This document shows, in pieces, positions 1-10,301 of a stretch of 64,000 nt of DNA; the first letter of the stretch is position 1, and the number at the start of each line of letters is the position of its first letter. Source of the DNA: Lindgomyces ingoldianus (Eukaryota; Ascomycota; Dothideomycetes; Pleosporales; Lindgomycetaceae); contig NW_022985187.1 in the NCBI RefSeq assembly GCF_010093535.1, positions 788,051-852,050 of the forward strand. The letters are read 5' to 3'. The position numbers and the translations under genes are program-made. The notes beneath the pieces were generated by a model that saw only the letters and a list, made by a program, of their open reading frames with translations, ran no database searches and was not told the origin of the DNA.

Positions 1-1727
1 CGGAGCATTGCCAGCATTGCCACATTTGTTTTTCCAGATCCAGTTGGGGCGCAAATGAGCATGTTACCATCATCGTTGAAAGCGGTCGGGAAACATTTCG
101 TCTGGATGCGGTTTAGCTCCTTTGACGAGCCAAAACCCACTTGAGCCCAGTTAGGCAAGTCGGATGTAGGCATATTCCTCTTTTCATTTGGATCACGCCT
201 TGCCTTAGGAGCTGGAACGTGTATCTCCTCATATCCTTTGAACTGACGCCGAGTGGATCCTTGGGGGAGTTTAACACTCGGATTTGTCATGAGATGGTTG
301 CCCTGGTCAAAGACAAGGTTGTCTAATGTGATTAGACGTCCTGACGGCTGGAGTCCTCCAACCAAGCCCTCGTGTTTAGGAGCATCCTCCATCTCCGTGT
401 CTTTCGATACAGTTGGGATATCGATATCCATCAGATCAAATTTCAATTTTTTTGCGCCTGTAGAATCCGCCGCTGCAGTTCCAGTCTCTCGTGCACGCAA
501 CTCTTCCAGAATTTTTCGGTGTCCAGCAGCCTTCATTTCTCGCTCAACTGCTGCTCGTTCATCCTGGTCTTCGGCCGCACGCCTCCATTTAGTGACCCAG
601 ACAACTTTGTCTCGGTTGAGAACTAGCTTTGTGACGAGCTCGTGGTGTTCATAATCAAAGAGCTCCATCAGGTCGTTTTCAATCTCACGCAAGGGCTTGT
701 CTTCCTCGTCTTCTGTAAGTCCAGATAGGATCTTGAGCGCATCTCGGGTCTTCTCTTGCTGTGTGTGGGCGTCTTCGTAAATTTGACCAATTTGCCTCTG
801 CAACCAGTACGCATCAATCTCGTGGGCGGGTATGAGCTGGTCTACCTCTTTCTTATTGTCCGTAGACGCGGCCACATCGCCTTGGAGAATCATCTCTTCT
901 ATGTCGCCTAGATTGCGCTCCGGGCCGGGAGCGTCTGTATCTTGTTCAGGCTCCTCATCCTCGTCCTCATCCGAGGTGTCTTCGTCTCGCACCTCAAAGG
1001 TCTGACCTGCGTTCTCGTCGTCCTCGTCTTCATCGAAAACAACCGCGACACCTTGGTTTTCATCAACCTCAGCGTCATCAGCAGCTTCCGCACCTTCATC
1101 TGCGTCCTCATCCTCGTCTTGGGCCTCATAGTCCGTGATCTTCTTGCTGAGGCTGACCAGCTCGTTAAACTCTTTTGGTCCCATAGATGTACCAAGAATA
1201 TCGTCAACCTCCTTCTTTTTATCGAAGTCTTTCAGGTCTTCGTCCTTGAGATATTCAAGAACGGCGTCGGCAGCACTCCTTGTAACATGTGTAGGGACAT
1301 CTCCTAGGTTCTTGCCTACAATTGTCGTAATCAGCTCGTAAGTCGCTCGAGTCGCAGGAGTTCGCGGTTTGTATTTGAGATCTTCGACGAAAAGGTCTTG
1401 CTGGGCCACTTGATTTGCTCCAAGAGCGCCTGCTCCATCTCCTCTCTTCCTCTTCCGCTGTTCGCGCTCGAACACCTCGGCTCCTTCGTTTATACTTCCC
1501 CGCTCGACACCAAGGGGACCCTTAGACTTCTTCTGATCCGTGGGGGCGTTGTCCCTCGCAGTGCGCCCGCCCATATCCCGGATGTTAATTCGACCGGCGA
1601 GCGACTCTGGATCACCAGTGTTCTCATCTCCTCGGCGTGTGACAAAGCGTCGATCCGCCTGGAGGACCAAATTGGACATGGCCGCATATTTGAACTGCGC
1701 GAGGTTGTTTTCCTTCCTGTCCGCCAT
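1..1727 (-). CDS. BRR2: Pre-mRNA splicing helicase BRR2 (U5 snRNP 200 kDa), N-terminal part, cut by window edge
   Basis: This is the N-terminal 575 or so codons of the Ski2-like RNA helicase that unwinds U4/U6 during spliceosome activation. The frame is open from the ATG at 1727 to the window edge without an intron. The start reads MADRKENNLAQFKYAAMSNL, followed by the family's GEPESLAGRI-like region (here GDPESLAGRINIRDMG). Next comes a long acidic stretch around residues 190-270. Near the edge is the Walker A segment of the first helicase cassette, MLICAPTGSGKTNVA, at about positions 18-62. Both helicase cassettes and Sec63 domains would lie outside the window. An upstream alternative start was not examined in detail. 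The family call rests on recalled motifs and is strong because the N-terminal plug region and the Walker A context both fit BRR2. Confidence 0.93.
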   Translation of the reverse strand, partial: MADRKENNLAQFKYAAMSNLVLQADRRFVTRRGDENTGDPESLAGRINIRDMGGRTARDNAPTDQKKSKGPLGVERGSINEGAEVFEREQRKRKRGDGAGALGANQVAQQDLFVEDLKYKPRTPATRATYELITTIVGKNLGDVPTHVTRSAADAVLEYLKDEDLKDFDKKKEVDDILGTSMGPKEFNELVSLSKKITDYEAQDEDEDADEGAEAADDAEVDENQGVAVVFDEDEDDENAGQTFEVRDEDTSDEDEDEEPEQDTDAPGPERNLGDIEEMILQGDVAASTDNKKEVDQLIPAHEIDAYWLQRQIGQIYEDAHTQQEKTRDALKILSGLTEDEEDKPLREIENDLMELFDYEHHELVTKLVLNRDKVVWVTKWRRAAEDQDERAAVEREMKAAGHRKILEELRARETGTAAADSTGAKKLKFDLMDIDIPTVSKDTEMEDAPKHEGLVGGLQPSGRLITLDNLVFDQGNHLMTNPSVKLPQGSTRRQFKGYEEIHVPAPKARRDPNEKRNMPTSDLPNWAQVGFGSSKELNRIQTKCFPTAFNDDGNMLICAPTGSGKTNVAMLAML

Positions 1728-2313
1728 CTTGAATGGGAGGCTGTCGCGACCTCAGCGGAACGAATGAAGGAAATATCTGGTTTTGGGGTTATTGGATTAT
1801 TTGGAAGTCGCGTCGTACCACGTGCCTGTAGGGATTGAGCGCGCAAAGAAGCGCAGGTGGGATACCGAGGGGGTGTCGGTGGAAGGCAATAGAGCGCAAA
1901 AGTTGAGGCAATGGAGGACGAAATGCTGAAGCCCAGACTAACCCCAGAAGGCAGCCACGTCTTGCCTAACAAAGACTAGCGCGAAAGTGGTCCCTCAATC
2001 CTAGCAACAAAGTGAAGTAAAACCTTGGAAAGCTGCGGATAGGCAATGAACGCCTTTAGTGCAAAATCGCATGCTCAGTCTTTCATGATCGTAGGAAGTA
2101 AAAATATTTTGAGTTCACGCGCTATTTCATCTGTAAGACTGCATATTTGAAGGGTTTGAAGCTGAGAGATAAACTCTACTATCCGGCACTTGCTTCTTGA
2201 ACAACACAGGAGATGCATCATTGTATCAGTCTCTATTAGGTAGTAAATCGTGAGTCTCAAATCCCCATCCTAAACGCGCGTGGATATCATGCAAGCGAGC
2301 CCAGTTAACCAAT
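1728..2313. other. Intergenic: BRR2 promoter and 3' flank of the CAP-Gly gene
   Basis: No coding signal or RNA gene was recognised. The stretch should hold the BRR2 5' leader and promoter and the 3' UTR of the CAP-Gly gene, because both genes lie on the minus strand. Confidence 0.5.
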
Positions 2314-4712
2314 TTAAAACGCATCTTCATTCGGACAAGCCGTGACATCATGTCCCTCACTCTCACAGAGAGCACACCATTTGTCCGGGTCAGCTACGGT
2401 TGCACCCTTGGGGGGCACAAGCGATGAGTTGTATGGGGTCGGAAGAGGAGCGGTTGGTGCGCTCCCTGGTGCCTTCGCGGGGGTGTGAGGTGTAGTCCGA
2501 GAGCGACCGGAGGACATGGATAGGTTGCGCAGGCCTTCAATAACGGCTTCTTTCCCGCTGTGCTTGCCGTTCTCTTGCGGCTTTGCCACGCCGTCCCCAC
2601 CCATAGCGGCGCAGTTGAGGATATCATGACCTCCAGTTTCGCAGATCTCGCACCAGAGAACACTGCCGTCAGCAGACGAATGCCCATCAGACTCGATCAT
2701 CGGTTCTAAGGCTGAGGCTGGTTCATGACGAGTAAGCTGTGGTGACCCTCTCCAGCTGACAACGGTGCCCTTCGAGTCTCGTCCAGAAGACCGATGTTCC
2801 TGTGTTGCAGTTCGCTCTGACATGCCGTTGCTAATTACACTCTCGCGTTGCTCTGCAATTCCGACCTGGGTTTTCAACCTTTCAATTTCTCGCTCCAGTT
2901 CCTCTTCCCTGTAGGCTTTCCGCTCCACAAGACCTCGCAGCTCCTCTTTTTCGCGTTCTAGGCGTTCAACATTTGCCTCTGCAGACTTGAGATCTTCAGC
3001 GTTCGCCATTGAGCCTTGGCGTGATAGGAGAGATCGACCGTGTTCCTCAGGGCCAGAGCTAAGGGAGTGAATAATAGCTTTGAGGCCACGAATCTCATCG
3101 TCTCGCTGCTCAACCTCCCTAGATCCCGGGCTAAGTGGATTGTCCACCATCGCACCAGCGCCTTTCAGGGCCGCAGCAGCTTTCTCTCGTTCTCGACGAA
3201 GTTCTGAGCGGCCACGTTCTACCTCACCCCGAAGAAACTCAACCTCCCCACGTGCTTCTGCTTCTCCCCGCCTTGCATCCTCAAGTCCTTCCTCCAGCTC
3301 CTGGACAAGCTCTTCCAATTGCTTCAGCTGCCTCGCTACACTTTCCACGTCTTCCCCTCGTTCGTGAAGTTCCCGGATTTCGCTCTGAAGCTCTTCTACC
3401 TTTCTCTCGTAGACACGCTCTGTCTCCGTACTCGCCATCTCCAGCGTATCTATTGTGCTTCGGAAGTCGGCTCGATGGGCATCAAATTCGGCTGTAAGCA
3501 GAGAGATCCTTTCGTTCTTTTCGCGAAGGAGAATTCGCAACTGGGCTACGTCGCCGGATTCATTTCCGTTGCTCCGCGAACGTCCCAGGTCCAGGCCCTC
3601 TTCAGGAATGAGGTTTTGTATTTCTGATAGACTAGCCTCCATCTCTGCCAAAGATGACGCTTGCTCTTTCAGTTGCTTATCTCGTTCCTCTAGCATATTC
3701 TTGAGTCGTTTCACCTCCTCTTGTGCTTGACCAGACCCAGGACGTCGCCCTTTAAAGTTTGAGGTGGAGTCGTTGCTTGTCCGTGAGACACCAGTTGGTG
3801 TCGTTTCTGCATCTTCATCGATAACATCGTGTTGTCCTAAGCGAGAGTTGTTTCGTGAGTATGGCCGAGGAGGTCCTGGTGTTCGGGGTTTTTGGAAACC
3901 TCCAGCTTTGGGGCCAGGACTATTGAATCTTGGTGGTCCGATCGCACTCTTTGAGAAACCTGCTGGGGTTGTCGATAGGGTCCTTCCTGGAGTGGGTGCT
4001 AGGTTCGGTTGCCTTCTGAATGGAGATTCAGGCCGAGGAAGGGATGGCCTGCCTTTAGGTTTGAAGTTGGGACTCGGTGCGCGGGCGCCTGGTCCTACGG
4101 ACTGAGAAAATTTGGGTATTGATGGAGCATCTGGGCTGAATTTGGGCTTTTCGGTAGTAGAGAGACTAAAGTTGGAGAAGGAGGGTGTTGTAGGCGTGGG
4201 AGGGAACGTGTCCGATGATAGTGTAGGGGAGGCACGTTTAGAAGCTCGGTGGATAGGCAAGAAGATGCCGGAGCCAGGAACAGAGGTCGTGAAATATCTG
4301 GTGCTGCAGCACAGTCAGTATTTGATTTCGGGTTGCGGGAGCTGCCCTGGTTGATAAGGTAGAAAAAGAAATAGGATACATACCCATCTACATCCCCATC
4401 ATTCTTACCACGCGTAGCATATTCTCTGCCTAGCTCGACGCCAGCGAAGACACCCTTCTTGCCGCGCACACTTCCGATGAACTTTACGACCCCATACATG
4501 CCACCGGGGACGTCAACGGTGTCACCCACCTCGATATCTTGGCCGTCACCCGCCATTTTGTTCCCTGGGGTGACTGGAGCACCTATCAATGCATTGAGTG
4601 AGGCTTTCCGTGCGATAGCGGTACTGGCGGCGAGGGATAGGTTTGGTGACGAAGCGGTATTAGAGAGCGAGGGGCGCGGAGGTGCGAGTCTTCTAGGTGT
4701 TTGTAGTGCCAT
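2314..4712 (-). CDS. CAP-Gly microtubule plus-end protein, CLIP-170/tip1 type
   Basis: Predicted two-exon gene: 4712-4384 and 4297-2314, with an 86-nt intron (GTATGT donor, CACCAG acceptor) inside the CAP-Gly domain. The product is 770 aa. The CAP-Gly domain spans about residues 63-124 and has the GKNDG signature (residues 102-106) that binds the EEY/F tails of tubulin and end-binding proteins. A basic Pro/Ser-rich region follows, then a long heptad-rich coiled coil. Two CCHC-like zinc knuckles (CEICETGGHDILNC and CALCESEGHDVTAC) sit at the C-terminus. This order matches CLIP-170, S. pombe tip1 and A. nidulans ClipA, which track growing microtubule tips. An in-frame upstream ATG at 4940 exists, but the MALQTP start fits the gene better. 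The splice was chosen because it rejoins DVDG to YFTTSVPGSGIFLP, the usual CAP-Gly ending. Confidence 0.88.
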
Positions 4713-5769
4713 GGTTGAAAACGCGGCGGGCGTCTTTTCAGGGACTACCGGGAGGGTTGCCCTGTCTGCGACGCGGCTTCCTGCTGTGTTATTGTTGTGA
4801 CTGGCGCATAGGATCCGAGCCTGCCTGGGCCTGTCGCACGAGGTCGACGGTATTGTTTTGGAGATGCCGACTCGAGGGAGACAGGGGCTAAGATTGATTG
4901 TGCGACCTTTCAGGACAGACCAGCAGATCCAGCGAATCACATGGCGCTGTTCGGCTACCCATCAACATAATGCCACACACCATATAGCACCCGAAACGCT
5001 TGTAAATGTCAACAACACGATCCTTCTCATATCCTTTGCTTTGTTTACTGCTCGAGGTTGCGCTGCCTGCTCGCCCTCTAGCTCCCGTTTGAAGAACGGG
5101 CATGAACCCGGTTCCCCCCGCAGGCTGACTGTCGCACAGATGCCGGGCTTGCTTTTCAGTGGGAACTGAAAAGTAAAATACCATCTTTTTCGCACGCATT
5201 AAGTCGCATATAAATTGCTAGTATCATTAGAGACCGCCGGAATCAGCTATTAGAAATGGCCCTTTGCTGAGTCAACGTCAACTATGAACCCCCTATTTGC
5301 AGATATGGTTGGCCCGTCTTTCCTCTCCTTCCGATCAGAGAGGCCAGCACCAGCGCAAAATGTGTGAGCCACTGGTGCTTTCTTAAGAATTCGCTCCTAT
5401 CTAGTATCCCAGCTTCAGTTCCAAGAGTCGCGCCCAATACGGATTCTTATCAACACGAAAACACGTGATCACTGAGCAATCCCGAAGTTGCAGGAGAGGT
5501 GCAAGGTAACGCATTTTTGATATACAACCACAAGACTAGGCTATGGTTTACCTCGCGTGCTGAATTGCTACTCTAAGCTTCCCTAGGCAATAAATCTGCA
5601 CAAGAATGTTTCCCTAGTATTCGATAAACCAGAAGTTTTTGGGCCGACTCGCAACCCTCCAATCCCACCATTGCCTCGGCCCAGCGAGGATCAGCTTTCC
5701 CGCAACTATGACCTTTAAGTACGTCGATCTCCACAACACCACAATGCTGTCCACATTCGAATACCCACC
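4713..5769. other. Divergent intergenic region between the CAP-Gly gene and the APH-like gene
   Basis: About 1.06 kb containing two outward-facing promoters. No convincing ORF, RNA gene or repeat was seen. An ATG at 5744 is out of frame with, and overlaps, the APH start at 5770, so it may act as a weak upstream start. Confidence 0.4.
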
Positions 5770-7046
5770 ATGGCGGGCGCAGTTCGACAGCATATAGACG
5801 TAGTCTCATTGGAGCGTTATATCAGCTCGAATGTTCCTGAGATCGTGGTGCCGATCGATGTCAAGCAGGTACAGCCCCTCTGAAGCTAAAGCCCAAGAGC
5901 ACACAGTAACAATTGCAGTTCGGATATGGCCAATCCAATCCAACATACCAATTGAAGGATAAGAATGGTCGAAAATATGTCATGCGAAAGAAGCCTCCGG
6001 GGCAGTTACTGTCCAAGACGGCACACAAAGTTGATAGAGAATACCGGATAATCCATGCCTTGGAGAACACCGATGTTCCGGTGCCTAAGGCATTTTGTCT
6101 TTGCCAGGATAGCAGTGTGATTGGCACCGACTTCTATATCATGGAGTTCTTGGATGGAAGGATATTTGAGGATCCCGCTATACCGGAAGTATCCCCAGAA
6201 GAAAGGACCAAGATGTGAGTGCGCATAGTAGTCACACTATGCCATGCATCGAGTCGCTGATCTAGGTTTCTAGGTGGCATTCCGCCGTCACTACTCTTGC
6301 AAAATTTCACAGAGTCCTCCCAAAGAGCGTCGGACTCGAGAGCTTCGGCAAGCCTTCTGGCTTCTACAATAGACAGATAGCAACGTTCAACACAATCTCA
6401 AAAGCACAAGCACAAGCTGTTGACAAGGATACAAAGATACCTATTGGAAAGATTCCACATCAGGACGATATGGTTACTTTCTTCAGCGACCCCAAAACAC
6501 AGCCAACCGACCGAAGCAGTTTTGTGCATGGTGATTACAAGATCGACAATATAGTCTTCCACAAGACAGAGCCACGGGTCATCGGTATCCTAGAGTAAGT
6601 GAAGCGGATGTGGTGGCCCCATGCTGTTGTGTAAGCACTGACGGTTCTGTAGCTGGGAGATGTCAACAATAGGTCACCCGCTTTCCGACCTCAACAACCT
6701 GCTGTCACCCTTCATAACAGCCTCTTCTCAAAAGGCCCTGGGCATCGGTCGCGCAAATAAAGCGTTCCAGCCGGGTGCGACTGAGGGCTTACCGTCAAGG
6801 GATCAGCTTATAAGCTGGTATTCAGAGATAGCAGGCTGGGATCCCAGACCAGACATGACGTGGGGAGATGCTTTCGGGACATATAGGGGAGCAGTTATCA
6901 TGCAAGGAATAGCTGCACGGTATGCTCTTCGGCAAGCAAGTAGCGCAAAGGCGCAAGACTACGGCTCACAAATGAAGCCGTTCGCCGAGATTGCGTGGGA
7001 CTTCGTGCAAGAGTACAAGAGGATGCATGAGAAGCCACGGTTGTAG
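5770..7046 (+). CDS. APH-family phosphotransferase (ACAD10/11 N-terminal kinase-like)
   Basis: Four exons are predicted: 5770-5868, 5919-6214, 6274-6594 and 6653-7046, with introns of 50, 59 and 58 nt. They give a 369-aa protein. The start sits in a good context (caccATGgc). The kinase-like fold shows a nucleotide-binding N-lobe around YVMRKKPPG, the Brenner catalytic motif HGDYKIDN at about residues 217-224 (Asp base and Asn metal ligand), and the metal-binding LDWE at about 237. This set defines the aminoglycoside/choline kinase superfamily. The overall form matches the fungal and animal ACAD10/11-like APH group, where some members phosphorylate hydroxyacyl-CoA intermediates. Whether this protein does so is inference. 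It is stand-alone, with no acyl-CoA dehydrogenase domain fused. It is not evidence of antibiotic resistance. Confidence 0.85.
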
Positions 7047-7359
7047 CCTACATGCAATCTAAGTTGTTGAAGCCAGTCACGCTTTTGTATACTGCAATCC
7101 ATTCGGTATGTCAACTAAGTGGACATCGCAGAGTGGGTATCGGCTTCCTTTCGACCTATGAATTCGGATAGGTGTCAACCAGTTGGTCTAGACATTCCGT
7201 AGTTGTGTGTACCTTTCGCCAATGCCAGCTCATCCTAGGGCAAGGATGGTTATCCAGAACCCATCATTCCGTGACGCCCATGTCGCGTTGCCTAGTCATA
7301 AATCTCCTGCGAAAACATTTTCATGCACAGCAAATGATCACCTAAAACAAGTCGCACAT
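7047..7359. other. Convergent intergenic spacer
   Basis: 313 nt between the 3' ends of the APH-like gene and the SmG gene. I see nothing beyond presumed 3' UTRs. Confidence 0.5.
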
Positions 7360-7775
7360 TCATCGTCCGCCCTTGTCATCCGTGTTGATACGGTCCAAGG
7401 CCTAAAGTAGGTTGTTAGGGGAGCTGCTAAGATTCAAGTTTTAGAGATACAAACCTCGAGCATGACAACAGCGTTGCCTCGAATTACCACCATCCCAAGT
7501 CTGTCTCTCTGAGTGGGTCCCCTCTCCTCGATAGCATCATCCAAGACGATATTCAAGTAAACCTAGAACACATGAGTCTGACGGTTCATCCAATTCTCAA
7601 AGCCGGGGCATGTACATCATATCCTCTTAAGACCCCCATAACTTTGCGACTACCATTGAGCTGTACAAGAATGCGCTTTTCCAGGTACTTTTGCGAACGT
7701 CAGCATCGAAATGACAAGACAGCGGAAAGAGGAAAGAAGATATACCTTCTTCAGCTCGGGCTGCGCTTGAGGCAT
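7360..7775 (-). CDS. Small nuclear ribonucleoprotein SmG
   Basis: A tiny gene in four exons: 7775-7746, 7687-7616, 7562-7455 and 7401-7360, with introns of 58, 53 and 53 nt. It encodes 83 aa, the usual SmG length. The protein starts MPQAQPELKK. It has the Sm1 motif (YLEKRILVQLNGSRKVMGVLRGYD) split over the second exon and the Sm2 motif with the IRGNAVVMLE signature. SmG is one of seven proteins in the heteroheptameric ring that loads on U1, U2, U4 and U5 snRNAs. LSM7 is the closest alternative, but the PELKK start and the RGN context favour SmG. The last exon adds ALDRINTDDKGGR. It is divergent from NTR2, another spliceosome factor. Confidence 0.92.
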
Positions 7776-8033
7776 TTTGACAGCGTTTAGTTTATTGTGC
7801 TCAACCCAGAGTCCACATTCGTATGGGTAACGGTCGTCTTGAAGAGGGAAGGGAAGGTGGTGGAGCTGCTGTAGAATGGCTTTGGATGGAGGTGCCGTGT
7901 CCAGGTCCACTGGGGCATTTAGCTTCCTTCTACGCTTGGCGCGGAGGTCCGTGCACATCACGGAAGGAGCCAGAGTGAAGTTCAAAGTTGCCTCACCCTC
8001 ACTCATTACCACTCGTACTCACCACTAGACGAT
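7776..8033. promoter_or_regulatory. Shared divergent promoter of SmG and NTR2
   Basis: Only 258 nt separate the start codons of the two oppositely oriented genes, so their promoters must overlap. No specific factor site was identified. Confidence 0.5.
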
Positions 8034-9398
8034 ATGAAGCGATCCTCTTCCACAGCGAAGCGTGTACCGCGAAAGATCAGGAACGACAATGAAGACTCTA
8101 GCGCAGACGGTTCTCAAGGCGGCGCAGAGAACAGACAAAGAGGTGAGTTTCCAAGCCCAGTACCATTGCAAGCTTTGTCGTCTGACGTTCCTAGGAGCCG
8201 CGTGCTAACTCAGTGCATAGAGCCCGTAGTCAAACGGCCAGTATTTCCCAAGTCTAAGAAGCGCTCATCACTTCGTCTCTCCTTCGGGCCTGGCGATTCC
8301 TCCGCGAACGATGGTGACGAATCTAGTGATGCTGCTGTAGCCACTCCAAAAAGAACTAATCTCAGCCGCATAGCGATCGAAAAGAACGCCGAACGCAAAG
8401 TCAGGTCGTCACTTCTTTATGAGCTTCCCCGCCCTCGGGACAGTCTCGACGAAGACAGGCCATCATATAGCAAAGACTACATTGCTGAGCTTCGAAAATC
8501 CACGCCTTCGACCCCCAAAGAGATAACAACGGACAACGATGAACACAATGTCCAGGCACTTGATGTCGCGTTAAAATTCGGACCACTCGCTACTCTCTCT
8601 ACGGACGAACTGTCTTCCATACCATCTGCGGCCGAGATTCGGGAGAAGAAAGCAAGGCGAGCACGCTTGGCACGGGAACAGATAGCGCATGCGACCCTTG
8701 GTGGGGATGAGGACGATAATTGGGCTTCCGATGGCGATGATGAATTTCGAACCAACAGGAATGAGGTCTCCTTGAGGCCGAAGGAAAAGTACGCGGAGAC
8801 GCGTCTCGTTCGGGAAGATGAGGATATTGCGGAGGGATTTGATGAATATGTCGAGGATGAGCATATATCGTTGGGCCGGAAAGCAGAACTTGCAGCGCAA
8901 AGGAAACGGCGAACGGAGATGGCGGAACTCATTGCCGATGTGGAGAGGGACTCAGACAATGATGATTCTGACTCTGAAGCGGATCGAAATGCCGCTTATG
9001 AGGAGGCTCAGACTCGAGCAGGAGCATACGGCAGAAAGGAGCAGCTAAAGGACCATGGTGCTAAAACACCACCTCGGATCACGCCTCTACCTGATCTAGC
9101 CGAAGTCCTAGAGCGCCTGCAGGCTGAAGTCAAAAGCAGAGAACAGAGGAAGGAGGTGGTTCTGAAGAAACTGGAGGAGGTCAAAGAGGAAAAGGCACGC
9201 ATTGCAGAGAGCAAAAAGTATGTCCAGGAACAGCTACAAAAGGCAGGCGAAGAGTATGAGAAGTTGCGACAAGAATCTGGCATGGCTGCTTTGCCAATGA
9301 ATGGGGCCAATGGTGGCAAGCTAATTGTCAACAGGGGTTTGGATAGTCTTGGAGCGACACCTATGCCTACATCGAGAGAGGATTCGAGCGAGGAATAA
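8034..9398 (+). CDS. NTR2: NTR2-like spliceosome disassembly factor (nineteen complex-related protein 2)
   Basis: The frame is open throughout, but an intron at 8143-8220 is very likely. It has a GTGAGT donor, a GCTAAC branch and a CATAG acceptor. It is 78 nt long, so its retention would not break the frame. Spliced exons 8034-8142 and 8221-9398 encode 428 aa. Family marks are the basic N-terminus, the KKRSSLRLSFGPG block, the conserved centre with EDEDIAEGFDEYVED and ISLGRKAELAAQRKR, the TPLPDLAEVLERLQ segment and a C-terminal coiled coil. In yeast, Ntr2 recruits Ntr1 and the Prp43 helicase to take apart intron-lariat spliceosomes. GCFC2/PAXBP1-type proteins share parts of this architecture and are the main alternative. 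Confidence 0.8.
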   Translation: MKRSSSTAKRVPRKIRNDNEDSSADGSQGGAENRQRGEFPSPVPLQALSSDVPRSRVLTQCIEPVVKRPVFPKSKKRSSLRLSFGPGDSSANDGDESSDAAVATPKRTNLSRIAIEKNAERKVRSSLLYELPRPRDSLDEDRPSYSKDYIAELRKSTPSTPKEITTDNDEHNVQALDVALKFGPLATLSTDELSSIPSAAEIREKKARRARLAREQIAHATLGGDEDDNWASDGDDEFRTNRNEVSLRPKEKYAETRLVREDEDIAEGFDEYVEDEHISLGRKAELAAQRKRRTEMAELIADVERDSDNDDSDSEADRNAAYEEAQTRAGAYGRKEQLKDHGAKTPPRITPLPDLAEVLERLQAEVKSREQRKEVVLKKLEEVKEEKARIAESKKYVQEQLQKAGEEYEKLRQESGMAALPMNGANGGKLIVNRGLDSLGATPMPTSREDSSEE

Positions 9399-9769
9399 GA
9401 AATCTATGAACCCATGTCAACGAGATCATGGTGCATTATTAGTGTCTCAGTCTGCAATTGGTGTCTGCTCCGTCGTTGATGACACAGCCTCAACTCCGAT
9501 TTAACTTGTTTTCCATGTGGTGGGATAATGGTCCCAATACATTGCCAGCCGGATATGATTCATGAGCTTGCATGGTACTCACAGGGTCCCGTTGAAAAAT
9601 CCTCTATCGTGTTATCGCTGAACTGAATAATACACATTCGCGAAGTTTCAATTCGAAACTTCGTCCCTGTGACCTGGGGATCCCATATATAGTACACTGC
9701 ATTACGCCCGCGAACTCCTTTTCCGCTTTCAATATGCTTGTCCCAGCGATGGTGATTCCGTCCCACAGT
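9399..9769. other. Convergent intergenic spacer
   Basis: 371 nt between the ends of NTR2 and CMC2. Two overlapping minus-strand ORFs here show no domain or codon support and are taken as chance. Confidence 0.45.
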
Positions 9770-10063
9770 TCAGTTATTGCCATCAAACTCCGCCCACACC
9801 TTCTCAATGTGCTTTCGCTTCTCTTTTGCCTTCTCTCGATTCAGCCTTGTACGCTCTAGCCGTTGAGCTCGTAGACACATGTTGACTTTGTGTTTTGCGT
9901 CGCTGCAGTTTCCAAAGACTTTCCAGAGAAAGCCGCGGGCGTGACACTCTTCGAGAGCTGCGATCACCTCTTCGCATTCTGCGATTGTTAGTGTACCGCG
10001 TTGGACGACTCCTCAGGATTACTGATTACGTTTGTTTTCTGCAGTATGTAGATGAGGATGCAT
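9770..10063 (-). CDS. CMC2: CMC2-like twin Cx9C mitochondrial protein
   Basis: Two exons (10063-10030 and 9978-9770) with a 51-nt intron (GTAATC donor, CACTAACA branch, CGCAG acceptor) encode 80 aa. The protein begins MHPHLHTAENKQC. It carries two Cx9C motifs, CEEVIAALEEC and CSDAKHKVNMC, which form the disulfide-linked helical hairpin typical of intermembrane-space proteins imported by Mia40. CMC2 takes part in cytochrome c oxidase assembly. The N-terminal MHPHLHT and the spacing are those of CMC2 rather than COX17, COX19 or COX23. The C-terminal tail is basic and helical. It is divergent from prefoldin 2, with 238 nt between the start codons. Confidence 0.9.
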
Positions 10064-10301
10064 CCCGAGTGGACTGATCGAAATCTTCCGTAACCGGCGT
10101 TTGAGTTGAGGCTGGGACAGTGAGTTTGGTGGCGTGCTTCCGAGGCCTCGAGGTTATCCTCGGAAGTCACAAGATTTCGTGGAACTGGCCCGAGCGTTCG
10201 ACGTTCTCCAGAGTACCTGGGCACGCTAGGTTCTTCGTCTGCACAAGCTCACTTAACTCACAACACTACACCATAGAACTCCTACTAAAGAAGTTGCAAC
10301 G
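10064..10301. promoter_or_regulatory. Shared divergent promoter of CMC2 and prefoldin subunit 2
   Basis: 238 nt separate the two start codons. No defined element was recognised. Confidence 0.45.

Noticed and set aside
5770..7046. Antibiotic-resistance (aminoglycoside phosphotransferase) reading of the APH-like gene
   Set aside because: The fold is shared, but the introns and the match to the ACAD10/11-like eukaryotic group argue for an ordinary fungal metabolic kinase.
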